From NCBI GenBank assembly GCA_963756115.1, contig CAVWMN010000010.1, positions 124,001 through 188,000 on the forward strand: 64,000 nt of DNA, read 5' to 3'. This document shows, in pieces, positions 35,102-43,682 of the stretch; position 1 is the stretch's first letter, and the number at the start of each line of letters is the position of its first letter. The notes beneath the pieces were generated by a model, which was not told the DNA's origin, searched no databases, and was given only the letters and a program-made list of their open reading frames with translations. The translations under genes and the position numbers were made by a program. The DNA is from JTS-RE37 sp963756115 (GTDB lineage Bacteria > Bacteroidota > Bacteroidia > Flavobacteriales > Flavobacteriaceae).

Positions 35102-36682
35102 ATGAATAAGAGATTGTTTGTGCTGTTGGTCATCCTTATGAGCTTGTCTCTCATCGGGATCATCTCAGTTCAGTTATACTGGATCAAGAGCTCAGTCAAA
35201 GACAAGGAAGAACAATTCTCTAGTGTTGTTTCTGAGGTTTTATTCAAGGTTACGGATAAAATCGAGAACCGGGAGATGAATGATTATTCCGAAAGGTTTT
35301 TAAACCTGAAGGATAGTATAGGAGAACTGAAATCCTCCCATCTGAGCAATATATTTTTTATTGATCGCGATTTAAATTCCAACGAGATTCTTTTTTATTC
35401 CCATGGGATACTTGAAGAAGACTACAATATCGCATCCACGTTCTTTGACAACAGCAAAGGTTCCGACTCCACAACCATTAAAAATTATACCAGTAAGCGA
35501 ACCAAAACCATCTTTAAGGAAGACTTCGGACTGGATGGTAAAAGTTACAGATTAAATCCGATCCAGAAACTGGAGAAAGTAGGCGGTCTGTCATCAATGG
35601 ACAAAGCCATATTTGATGATGTTTACCGGGAATATGCCAAAAAAGTCCCTATTCAGGACCGTGTATCCAGACAGGAGATCGAATTGCTCCTGGACCGGGA
35701 GCTAGAGAACAGGGGCATGGATATTGATTATGAATACGGGGTTTATAGCCGGGGGCTTCCCACAAAAATTAGATCGAGGAGATTTAAATACGCCAGGGCC
35801 GATGTCTACAAGGCCCCATTATTTAAAGACAGCGAAGGAAATAGTAATTTTTCTTTATTGTTGTCCTTTCCCAAGCAGAAGACCTTTCTGCTTCAATCTA
35901 TATTGGGAATGGCCATTTTATCCCTGGTTTTTACAATGATCATAGTCATTGCCTATGCAGGGGCTATTTACCAGTTGATTCGCCAGAAGCAGATTTCTGA
36001 AATCAAATCAGATTTCATAAATAACATGACGCACGAATTTAAAACCCCGCTGGCCACTATCAATTTAGCGGTGGAGGCTATACAGAATCCCAAAGTAATC
36101 GGGGACCAGGAAAAGATACAGCGCTATTTGCGGATGATACGTGAGGAGAACAAACGGATGCATGCCCAGGTAGAGAATGTCCTCAGGATATCGAAACTTG
36201 AAAAAAACCAGTTGGATATCAGTAAGGACAGGGCGGATGTACACGACATAATACAGGATGCGATAACACATATAGAGCTGATCGTACTCGATCGCGGAGG
36301 ATATATACATACGCACCTGGAGGCGGAAAGGACTGACGTATTGGCGAACGAAATGCATTTTGGCAATGTTATTGTAAACATTTTGGACAATGCGGTGAAA
36401 TATTCGCCGGAAGCCCCAAAAATTGACCTGTTTACGGAAGTAGTCAAAAACAATATTATTATTAAAATTCAGGACCAGGGGGCTGGGATGAGCAAGGCAG
36501 TGCTCAAGAAGGTCTTTGAAAAATTTTATAGGGAACATACGGGGGACATCCATAATGTCAAAGGGCATGGTTTAGGCCTGGCATATGTAAAAAAAATTGT
36601 TGATGATCATCAGGGGGAAGTTTATGCAGAAAGTGAAAAAGGAAAAGGCAGCACATTCTATATTAAACTACCTTTAATATAA
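35102..36682 (+). CDS. Sensor histidine kinase, RprX-like
   Basis: A 526-residue membrane histidine kinase with two membrane helices (about 7-27 and 262-290) around a periplasmic sensing domain of about 230 residues. The dimerisation domain carries the phospho-acceptor His311 (NNMTHEFKTPLATI). The ATPase domain follows, with IVNILDNAVKYS (N box), IQDQGAGM, FEKFYR and GHGLGLAYVK. It sits 5 bp upstream of an OmpR-type regulator and resembles the Bacteroidota RprX-RprY type. No HAMP domain was recognised. The signal sensed is unknown. Confidence 0.88.
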   Translation: MNKRLFVLLVILMSLSLIGIISVQLYWIKSSVKDKEEQFSSVVSEVLFKVTDKIENREMNDYSERFLNLKDSIGELKSSHLSNIFFIDRDLNSNEILFYSHGILEEDYNIASTFFDNSKGSDSTTIKNYTSKRTKTIFKEDFGLDGKSYRLNPIQKLEKVGGLSSMDKAIFDDVYREYAKKVPIQDRVSRQEIELLLDRELENRGMDIDYEYGVYSRGLPTKIRSRRFKYARADVYKAPLFKDSEGNSNFSLLLSFPKQKTFLLQSILGMAILSLVFTMIIVIAYAGAIYQLIRQKQISEIKSDFINNMTHEFKTPLATINLAVEAIQNPKVIGDQEKIQRYLRMIREENKRMHAQVENVLRISKLEKNQLDISKDRADVHDIIQDAITHIELIVLDRGGYIHTHLEAERTDVLANEMHFGNVIVNILDNAVKYSPEAPKIDLFTEVVKNNIIIKIQDQGAGMSKAVLKKVFEKFYREHTGDIHNVKGHGLGLAYVKKIVDDHQGEVYAESEKGKGSTFYIKLPLI

Positions 36683-36687
36683 AAAAT

Positions 36688-37398
36688 ATGGAAACAGTAG
36701 AAAAGAAAATACTTTTGGTTGAGGATGACCCAAATTTTGGGATTGTCCTGAAGGATTATTTGTCCATGAACGACTTTGATGTTACCCTGGCAAAGAATGG
36801 GATGGAAGGGTTTGAAAAATTTAAAAAGGATAACTTTGATGTTTGTATCCTGGATGTAATGATGCCGTATAAAGATGGCTTTACCCTTGCCAAGGAAATA
36901 CGTGAGAAGAACGAGCATGTTCCCATCGTTTTCCTTACAGCCAAGACCATGAAAGAGGATGTCCTGAAAGGATATAAGGCGGGTGCTGATGATTACCTGA
37001 ACAAGCCGTTTGATTCCGAAGTACTATTGATGAAACTTAAGGCGATACTTCAAAGAAAAGCATCCAATTCATTGGCAGACAGTAAGCAATTTGAATTTAA
37101 GGTGGGTAATTTTCATCTGAATTCCAAACTGAGGTTTTTAAAATATAAGGATGAAGAACCCATAAAATTATCTCCCAAGGAAAATGAACTGCTGCGGCTT
37201 CTGGCATTGCACGAAAACGACCTTATGCCACGCGAACTTGCCTTGACCAAGATATGGAGGGATGACAATTACTTTACTTCCCGAAGCATGGATGTCTATA
37301 TTGCAAAACTGCGCAAATATTTGAAACGGGACGATAGTGTTGAAATACTGAATATCCATGGGGAAGGTTTCCGCCTTGTTGTGAAAGATGACGAATAG
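36688..37398 (+). CDS. OmpR-family response regulator, RprY-like
   Basis: A 236-residue response regulator. The receiver domain has the acidic pair LVEDD, phosphoacceptor Asp56 (CILDVMMPYKDG) and the Lys in DDYLNKPFDSE. The C-terminal winged helix (about 130-233) has KLSPKENELLRLLAL and the wing RSMDVYIAKLRKYLKRD. It is the DNA-binding partner of the kinase 5 bp upstream. A terminator follows at 37424. Confidence 0.9.
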   Translation: METVEKKILLVEDDPNFGIVLKDYLSMNDFDVTLAKNGMEGFEKFKKDNFDVCILDVMMPYKDGFTLAKEIREKNEHVPIVFLTAKTMKEDVLKGYKAGADDYLNKPFDSEVLLMKLKAILQRKASNSLADSKQFEFKVGNFHLNSKLRFLKYKDEEPIKLSPKENELLRLLALHENDLMPRELALTKIWRDDNYFTSRSMDVYIAKLRKYLKRDDSVEILNIHGEGFRLVVKDDE

Positions 37399-37423
37399 CT
37401 ATAACAAAGAGCTGATATAACTG

Positions 37424-37453
37424 AACCACGCATCACAAATGGGTGGTTTTTTT
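37424..37453 (+). terminator. Terminator after the RprX/RprY-like pair
   Basis: AACCAC (37424-37429) pairs with GTGGTT (37443-37448), followed by a run of T. It lies 25 bp after the response regulator stop and at the 3' end of the convergent gntK. Confidence 0.6.
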
Positions 37454-37967
37454 ATGTATGACCGATCCGTGCCAGGATCTCTTCGACGATGATTTCCGGT
37501 TTAGGTGCAACATTGACTGTCAGCGCGTCATCCGGCACCTGCAGCGTATTGAACTGGGATTGCAGGAGTTTGCTTGGCATAAAGTGTCCCTTCCGTTGAT
37601 GCAACCGGTCACTGATCAGCTTGAACGAACCTTTTAAAAATATCCAGGTAACCCTGGATTCTATAGCGCTTGATAAGACCTCCCGGTAGCTTTCCTTCAG
37701 TGCAGAGCAGACTATAACGGCCCCTTTTTGGATATTTTCCTTTGCCAGTTCATTCAGCCTGTTCAGCCATCCCTGCCTGTCCGCATCGGTTAGCGGGTGG
37801 CCGGAAGCCATTTTAGCCACATTTTCCTTGGAATGAAAATCGTCCCCGTCAAAAAAAGGAATATGAAGTGCCTTGGCCAATAAAATACCTATGGTCGTCT
37901 TCCCGGAACCGGAAACACCCATGATAATATAGATGGGGCCATGTGTATCAGGTTTTGCTTTTGGCAT
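37452..37967 (-). CDS. gntK: Gluconokinase GntK
   Basis: A 171-residue P-loop kinase (IIMGVSGSGKTTIG) that phosphorylates gluconate to 6-phosphogluconate. FFDGDDFHSKENVAKMASGHPLTD (split here across the substrate loop) and LKESYREVL are typical GntK features. It overlaps the 3' end of miaA by 20 bp, the last gene in a chain of overlapping reverse-strand genes. No gluconate transporter or regulator is adjacent. Confidence 0.9.
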   Translation of the reverse strand: MPKAKPDTHGPIYIIMGVSGSGKTTIGILLAKALHIPFFDGDDFHSKENVAKMASGHPLTDADRQGWLNRLNELAKENIQKGAVIVCSALKESYREVLSSAIESRVTWIFLKGSFKLISDRLHQRKGHFMPSKLLQSQFNTLQVPDDALTVNVAPKPEIIVEEILARIGHT

Positions 37968-38871
37968 TCATTGCTTTTTTAAGGAGATCCACAATGCTGT
38001 CGATGCCTGCATCGTAGGATACCCAAATGATATCCTTATTTTTTCGGAACCAGGTCATTTGTCTTTTGGCAAACCTCCTGGAATTTTTTTTGATTTCCGT
38101 TATCGCCGTCTCCAGGTCATATTCATCATTCAAATATCGGAATAATTCTTTGTATGCCACCGTCTGCAACGCATTCAAATGCTGGTGTTCCCTGAGGGCC
38201 TTGACTTCAGCCAGCAAACCTTTCTCCATCATCTGGTCTACCCGTTCATTTATTCGCCCGTACACGACCTCCCTTTCTGCCATGATCCCCAGCCGGATAA
38301 TCCTGAACGGCCTGGTTTTTTTTGGTTGTGTCAGGAAAGATGAATAGGGCAGCCCTGTGCCAAGGCATACTTCCAGCGCCCGTATAAGACGGTGGGGGTT
38401 ATTCAGGTCAACCTTCCGGTAGTACACGGGATCCTGTTGCTTTAGGGCCTCCTGCAGCGATGCGATACCGTTTTCCGCCAGTTCTTTGTTGAGGGCATGG
38501 CGGATAGCCGGATTGATTTCCGGAAAATCGTCAAGCCCATCGGTCAGCGCATCCAGGTAAAGTCCGCTTCCCCCAACAACGATCACCACGTTGTATTGCT
38601 TAAACAACCTTTCCAGGGTTGAGAGTGCTTCCCTTTCAAAATCCCCTACACTGTAATCCTGGAATATGCTTTTATGCTGGATCAAATGGTGCGGTACGGA
38701 AGCTAATTCCTCTGCAGAGGGAACTGCAGTTCCAATGCTCATTTCCTGATAGAACTGACGGGAATCGGCGGAGACGATCTCTGTTTTAAAGTGCTGTGCC
38801 AATGCCAGTGCGATCCTGGTTTTACCAATAGCAGTAGGGCCTGCAATAGTAACAAGGATCATGTCGCTCAT
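37948..38871 (-). CDS. miaA: tRNA dimethylallyltransferase MiaA
   Basis: A 307-residue enzyme that adds an isopentenyl group to A37 of tRNAs reading codons that begin with U. The P-loop is AGPTAIGKTRIALALA, followed by VSADSRQFYQEMSIGTA (catalytic Asp) and VGGSGLYLDALTDGLDD. The C-terminus ends RRFAKRQMTWFRKN, the tRNA-binding segment. It overlaps the upstream ion channel gene by 1 bp and the downstream gntK by 20 bp. Confidence 0.95.
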   Translation of the reverse strand: MSDMILVTIAGPTAIGKTRIALALAQHFKTEIVSADSRQFYQEMSIGTAVPSAEELASVPHHLIQHKSIFQDYSVGDFEREALSTLERLFKQYNVVIVVGGSGLYLDALTDGLDDFPEINPAIRHALNKELAENGIASLQEALKQQDPVYYRKVDLNNPHRLIRALEVCLGTGLPYSSFLTQPKKTRPFRIIRLGIMAEREVVYGRINERVDQMMEKGLLAEVKALREHQHLNALQTVAYKELFRYLNDEYDLETAITEIKKNSRRFAKRQMTWFRKNKDIIWVSYDAGIDSIVDLLKKAMNAKSKT

Positions 38872-39707
38872 CAGTGGTCGGTAAGTTTTTCACCGCATTG
38901 CCTGCAATAATGGGCATCACTCCTGTGTATCTCTGTTCCGCAATTGGGGCAGGAACGCCCCGGATCCAAATCTTTGGTACCTTTTTTAGCGGAGGCATAT
39001 TCTGCCGAGACGATCCCGGTAGGGACCGCAATGATGCCATAACCAATGATCATGATCAGGGTGGCGATAATCTGCCCCAGGCCTGTTTCAGGAGATATGT
39101 CGCCATAGCCCACGGTAGTTAGGGTCACAATTGTCCAGTAGACGCTATGTGGGATACTGTTGAACCCGTGCTGTGGCCCTTCCACCAGGTACATAATGGT
39201 CCCAAGCAAGATGGAAATAATGATTATAAAGAAAACAAAGACAAAAATCTTTGTTCGGCTGGCCCGCAGGGCACGGATGAGATTATTGGATTCCCCAACG
39301 TATCGCACCAGCTTCAGGATCCGGAACACGCGTAAGAGCCGCAGCGCCCTGAAAGCCGTGATATATTGCGACCCCCCTACTAAATAGGACAAGTATTTAG
39401 GAATGGTTGACAGGAGGTCAACAATACCAAAGAAGCTGAAGATATATTTTGCAGGCCTTTTGATACAGAGGATCCGCAGGATATATTCCAATGTAAAGAG
39501 GATGGTAACCACCCATTCTGAAATATTGAGGAAGCGGTGGTACCTGATATCAAAACTGGGAACACTCTCCAGCATGACAATGATGACACTATAAACGATA
39601 AGGATAAGTAAGGCAATGTCAAATAACTTCCCGGCGGGGGTGTGGGTCCCGTAAATGATCTCATGGATCTTGCGTTGCCAGTATTGGTATGTTCTGGTTG
39701 GTTTCAA
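38871..39707 (-). CDS. Voltage-gated-like potassium channel with C-terminal zinc ribbon
   Basis: A 278-residue six-helix channel. The voltage-sensor S4 helix reads ALRLLRVFRILKLVRYVG with Arg every third or fourth residue; the pore has the potassium filter TLTTVGYGDISPE. The C-terminal 35 residues form a zinc ribbon with two Cys pairs (SCPNCG and YCRQCG), unusual for a channel. The start is a TTG at 39707 that overlaps the stop of the upstream exonuclease gene (TTGA); an in-frame stop just upstream excludes earlier starts and no ATG precedes S1. It ends 1 bp into miaA. Confidence 0.85.
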   Translation of the reverse strand: MKPTRTYQYWQRKIHEIIYGTHTPAGKLFDIALLILIVYSVIIVMLESVPSFDIRYHRFLNISEWVVTILFTLEYILRILCIKRPAKYIFSFFGIVDLLSTIPKYLSYLVGGSQYITAFRALRLLRVFRILKLVRYVGESNNLIRALRASRTKIFVFVFFIIIISILLGTIMYLVEGPQHGFNSIPHSVYWTIVTLTTVGYGDISPETGLGQIIATLIMIIGYGIIAVPTGIVSAEYASAKKGTKDLDPGRSCPNCGTEIHRSDAHYCRQCGEKLTDH

Positions 39708-40822
39708 CTGGGTTGGTTAAGGTCGATCAGCTTTACTGGTTTTTTTTTGGACAAGTATGTAGTTATAATCCGATTGGTACCTTCATTGTTCTCCATAGGG
39801 GTTATGATGGATTCCAGGATGTGCCTATTTGTGATCTGATGGTTGAGCTGGTAAAATCCGATGCCTTTAAAGCAACCCTCTTTGATCAGGATGGCACTTT
39901 TTTCACCGATTTCCCTTCCTTTATCGATGATCAACAGGTCTTTCTCATGGAGTTCATGACCCTTTGGAAAGACATTATCGGTTCCCCTGCCGTTTAGCAT
40001 GTGATGTATGTTGTTATATTTGGGCCGGTTTCTCCTTAATTCTTCATTTTCCTTCAACTGGGCCACCAGTTCACTTCCCGTGATCTCGAAAGTAACCTTT
40101 TTGGTTTCCTTCTGCAATTTCCGGGCCTGCTTTCCTTCTTTTGTAAAATGCCGGTTCACCTGTTTTTTGATGTTGGTGCTCTTCCCCAGAAAAATGATTT
40201 CCCCATCTTTGTTGTACATGTAATAAACGCCGGTTTCCGAGGGCATATTGGCTACCATATCCAATTGATTGACAGATAGCTCACCCATCGTTTCTTCCCG
40301 CACCAATTCCTTCAGGATAGATTTATCGGAATCCTTGGACAGCAATAACTTAAAGAGATGCAACGTCGCAAGGGCATCGCCATTGGCCCTGTGCCGGTCG
40401 CTCACCGGTATCCCCAGGGAGCGGACGAGTTTACCCAAACTGTGGGAATCGGCTTCGGGGATCAGGCGTTTGGAAAGATCTACCGTACAGAGTGATTTAC
40501 GTTCAAAGTTATAACCCAACCTCCGGAATTCCGTGCGTAAGATACGATAGTCGAATTGCGCATTATGGGCAACCAGGACAGCATCTTCCGTGATTTCTAC
40601 AATCCTCTTTGCGACCTCGTGGAATTTAGGCGCTGTGCGCAACATATTGCTGTTGATGCCGGTGAGGTTCTGTACAAACGGCTGGATATCCTTCTCAGGG
40701 TTGACCAGGCTGATAAATGTATCCACCACCCTGGCCCCGTCAAACCGGTGGATGGCGATTTCCATAATCCCTTCTTCATTGTATTTACCTCCGGTGGTCT
40801 CTATATCCAATATAGCGTACAT
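39704..40822 (-). CDS. DnaQ-like exonuclease fused to a degenerate GIY-YIG domain
   Basis: A 372-residue protein. Residues 1-165 are a DEDDh 3'-5' exonuclease of the DNA polymerase III epsilon type, with Asp6-x-Glu8 (DIETTGG), Asp91 (HNAQFDYR), His144 and Asp149 (DRHRANGDA) all present. Residues about 195-280 are a GIY-YIG (UvrC N-terminal-like) domain. Its motifs are altered: GVY is kept (198-200), but YIG is FLG (211-213) and the conserved Arg is Gln221 (IKKQV). The second nuclease is therefore probably inactive. Related flavobacterial fusions as I recall them keep YIG and Arg. It starts the chain exonuclease-channel-miaA-gntK. Confidence 0.85.
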   Translation of the reverse strand: MYAILDIETTGGKYNEEGIMEIAIHRFDGARVVDTFISLVNPEKDIQPFVQNLTGINSNMLRTAPKFHEVAKRIVEITEDAVLVAHNAQFDYRILRTEFRRLGYNFERKSLCTVDLSKRLIPEADSHSLGKLVRSLGIPVSDRHRANGDALATLHLFKLLLSKDSDKSILKELVREETMGELSVNQLDMVANMPSETGVYYMYNKDGEIIFLGKSTNIKKQVNRHFTKEGKQARKLQKETKKVTFEITGSELVAQLKENEELRRNRPKYNNIHHMLNGRGTDNVFPKGHELHEKDLLIIDKGREIGEKSAILIKEGCFKGIGFYQLNHQITNRHILESIITPMENNEGTNRIITTYLSKKKPVKLIDLNQPS

Positions 40823-40851
40823 TGCTATGATTATATGATTTAAAGGTTATT

Positions 40852-41511
40852 CTACTGCTTCCTGCGTGCTCCAAAGATACTACTTCCGATCCGTACCATA
40901 TTACTTCCTTCTTCAATTGCAATGAGATAATCCCCGCTCATCCCCATGGATAGAACAGCGATTCCCTCCAATTCTTCCTGTAAACGATGGAATAAACCCC
41001 TCAAATACCCGAACTCCTTTCGGATCCTGTTCTCATCGGAGGTAAAGGTGGCCATACCCATCACCCCGGCAATACGGATATTATTCAGGGATCTGAATTC
41101 ACCCGAATGAATAATTTCCCTGATTTCCACGGCATCCAGGCCGAACTTGGTGTCTTCCTCCGCAATATGTACCTGCAGTAAACAGGCGATCGTCCTGTCA
41201 TTTTTTTTAGCTTCCTTATTTATTTCCTTCAATAATTTAAGGCTGTCAACACCATGCACCATAGCAACATACGGGGCCATATATTTGACTTTGTTCCGCT
41301 GTACATGCCCTATCATGTGCCATTCTATGTCCCCGGGCAGTACTTCCTGCTTTTCAGACATTTCCTGTATTTTATTCTCCCCGAAAACCCGTTGTCCTGC
41401 CTCATAGGCTTCCAGAATAAGTTCGGGCGGATGGGTCTTGGATACAGCTACCAGGATCACATTTTCCGGAAGGGTTTCTTTAATCTGCATCAAATTTTCC
41501 TTAACAGACAT
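40852..41511 (-). CDS. YggS-family PLP homeostasis protein
   Basis: A 219-residue single-domain PLP-binding protein of the YggS/PLPBP family. The PLP lysine is in ILVAVSKTHPPE near the N-terminus; FGENKIQEM, WHMIGHVQRNK and MGMSGDYLIAIEEGSNMVRIGSSIFG are family motifs. It keeps free pyridoxal phosphate in balance and has no known catalytic reaction. It is followed by the exonuclease gene 29 bp downstream and preceded by a DUF1015 gene 44 bp upstream. Confidence 0.93.
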   Translation of the reverse strand: MSVKENLMQIKETLPENVILVAVSKTHPPELILEAYEAGQRVFGENKIQEMSEKQEVLPGDIEWHMIGHVQRNKVKYMAPYVAMVHGVDSLKLLKEINKEAKKNDRTIACLLQVHIAEEDTKFGLDAVEIREIIHSGEFRSLNNIRIAGVMGMATFTSDENRIRKEFGYLRGLFHRLQEELEGIAVLSMGMSGDYLIAIEEGSNMVRIGSSIFGARRKQ

Positions 41512-41555
41512 AGATTGTTTTAATGGTTATACTAATATAAGGCGAAATGGAACGC

Positions 41556-42794
41556 CTATAGCTGATATATAGCCAAACCGCTCCTGAGCTTGGGTTCTAT
41601 ATACGTGCTTTTTGGTGGCATGACGAGCCCTGCATCGGCAATGTCCCGGATTTCGCCTACCGTAACAGGAACCAAGCCAAACCCCACTGCAAAGTTCCCA
41701 TTGTCTATTTCATCCTTCATTTTGATGACATTCTGTTTGCCATATCCGTACTGGATACGCCGGTCATTGCGCAGATCGCGTATACCCAGTACCGGTTCCA
41801 ACACTGTTTTTAAAAGTATCTGGGTGTCGAGCCTGCTCAGGGCGTCTGTAAATCCATACACATCTTGCCGGAGGTGTAGCGCGTAAAATTCGCCGTCAAG
41901 GTACATGCTGAAGTGGTGTTTTTCGATGGGTTTATACAGGGTGCTGCCTTTGGTCTCTATCCGGAAGTATTCATCCAGTCGACCCAGGAATGAGGCTTTG
42001 GACAATCCGTTCAGGTCTTTGACCATTCTGTTGAATTCAAAGATCCTGATCTGGGACTCCGGAATCAGGTAACTCATAAAAAAATTATAGGCCTCCCGTC
42101 CGGTATGCCCCGGATTGCCCTTTTCCGAGACAAGTGCCAACCGGTTGGAGGAAGCACTCCGGTGGTGCCCGTCTGCGATATACACCGCCTCCATAGTCCT
42201 GAAAGACTCCTGTAATACCCGGATGACCTCTTGGTCGAAAACCGGCCATAACGTATGGGTTATCCCATCCGGGGTCATAAATTCATAGGCCGGATCCTTC
42301 TTACATTCCAGGTCCAGGAGGGATGCAATCTCAGGGCGGTCCGGATAGGTGATCAAAACCGGCTCCGTATTGAATCGTACCTTTTCCAGATAGGTTGCAA
42401 ACAGTTTTTCCCTCCTTACAAGGGTGTCCTCGTGCCTTCGGATGGTATTATCCCTGTAATCCTGTACACTGGTGGCACAAAAAAATCCGCAGCAGCTATA
42501 ACCTCCGTTCTTCACCCTGTAGAGGTAGATACCTTCTGAACTATCCTGTATCAATATACCCTCCTCTAAAAATTCACGGTACCGCTGCGACACCAGTTTA
42601 AAAAGTTCCTCCCCCGTAACTTTTTTATCGTATCTGAACCCTGGATTGATGATCTGTAAAAAGGAAAAGGGGTTACAGGTGAGGACTTTTTCCAATTCCT
42701 CTTCCGAATATTCCTCAAAGGAACGTGATGCTACGAAGGGCGCTTTGTCATGTGAAGGCCTTACCGCCCTGAAAGGTTTGATTAACAGGGACAT
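41556..42794 (-). CDS. DUF1015 family protein
   Basis: A 412-residue soluble protein of the DUF1015 family. Family features: PFRAVRPSHDKAPFVASRSFEEYS at the start (VRP and SRSFE elements), YIADGHHRSASSNRLAL in the centre, and a VVxGLVPVTV-like end (AVGFGLVPVTVGEI). The AYIADGHHR motif resembles ParB-related nucleotide-binding sites; the biochemical role is unclear to me. Its start overlaps the stop of the hydroxyacyl-CoA dehydrogenase gene by 1 bp, so the two are co-transcribed. Confidence 0.88.
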   Translation of the reverse strand: MSLLIKPFRAVRPSHDKAPFVASRSFEEYSEEELEKVLTCNPFSFLQIINPGFRYDKKVTGEELFKLVSQRYREFLEEGILIQDSSEGIYLYRVKNGGYSCCGFFCATSVQDYRDNTIRRHEDTLVRREKLFATYLEKVRFNTEPVLITYPDRPEIASLLDLECKKDPAYEFMTPDGITHTLWPVFDQEVIRVLQESFRTMEAVYIADGHHRSASSNRLALVSEKGNPGHTGREAYNFFMSYLIPESQIRIFEFNRMVKDLNGLSKASFLGRLDEYFRIETKGSTLYKPIEKHHFSMYLDGEFYALHLRQDVYGFTDALSRLDTQILLKTVLEPVLGIRDLRNDRRIQYGYGKQNVIKMKDEIDNGNFAVGFGLVPVTVGEIRDIADAGLVMPPKSTYIEPKLRSGLAIYQL

Positions 42795-43681
42795 TAACAG
42801 AATTGTGAAGCTACTTTCTCCGCTTTCCGTGTCCCGGAATAATCATAGAATCCTACGCCGGATTTGACGCCCAGCTTTCCGGCAGTGACCATATTGACCA
42901 ATAGGGGGCATGGGGCATATTTCGGGTTTTTAAAGCCATTATGCATAACTTCCAGGATGGAGAGGCACACATCCAGCCCTATAAAATCAGCCAACTGCAG
43001 GGGGCCCATTGGATGTGCCATTCCTAGTTTCATCACCGTGTCTATCTCCGTTACCCCTGCCACCCCGTTAAACAGGGACTCAATCGCCTCATTGATCATT
43101 GGCATGAGTATCCGGTTCGCCACAAACCCGGGATAGTCATTAACGGTAGTGGCTGTTTTTCCCAGGTGCCCTGCCAGGGACATTATTTTATTGATAACCG
43201 CATCAGACGTACTGTAACCGCGGATCACCTCAACCAGTTTCATGATTGGGACGGGGTTCATAAAATGCATTCCAATTACCTGTTCGGGCCGGGTGGTAGC
43301 GGCCGCAATACGGGTGATAGAGATGGAAGAGGTATTGCTGGCCAGGATCGCCCCGGGGAGACACAGCTTATCCAACTCCTTGAATATAGCGAGTTTGAGC
43401 TCAAGGTTCTCCGTTGCCGCTTCCACGACCAGGTCAGCATCGCTAACCCCGCGTTCCAATTCTGTGTGCGTGGTGATGTTATTTATAGCCGTGGTAACAT
43501 CTTCCGCGCTGATCAAATCTTTAGAGGCCATCCGATCCAGGTTGGCATGGATGGTTGCCATAGCATTATCAAGCGTATCCTGCGAAATATCTGTCAGGGT
43601 AACGGCATATCCGTGCTGTGCAAAAACATGCGCAATGCCATTGCCCATGGTCCCCGCTCCTATAACTGCTATATTTTTCAT
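42794..43681 (-). CDS. 3-hydroxyacyl-CoA (3-hydroxybutyryl-CoA) dehydrogenase
   Basis: A 295-residue NAD-dependent dehydrogenase. The Rossmann motif is VIGAGTMGNGIAHVFAQ at the N-terminus; the catalytic pair is in GMHFMNPVPIMKLVEVI; the C-terminal domain has NRILMPMINEAI and GLDVCLSILEVMH. It interconverts 3-hydroxyacyl-CoA and 3-oxoacyl-CoA in fatty acid or short-chain acyl-CoA metabolism. The longest frame starts at 43738, but the family N-terminus (MKNIAVIGAG) begins at 43681, 1 bp after the upstream gene. It is the middle gene of Gfo/Idh-HBD-DUF1015. Confidence 0.92.
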   Translation of the reverse strand: MKNIAVIGAGTMGNGIAHVFAQHGYAVTLTDISQDTLDNAMATIHANLDRMASKDLISAEDVTTAINNITTHTELERGVSDADLVVEAATENLELKLAIFKELDKLCLPGAILASNTSSISITRIAAATTRPEQVIGMHFMNPVPIMKLVEVIRGYSTSDAVINKIMSLAGHLGKTATTVNDYPGFVANRILMPMINEAIESLFNGVAGVTEIDTVMKLGMAHPMGPLQLADFIGLDVCLSILEVMHNGFKNPKYAPCPLLVNMVTAGKLGVKSGVGFYDYSGTRKAEKVASQFC

Positions 43682-43682
43682 A

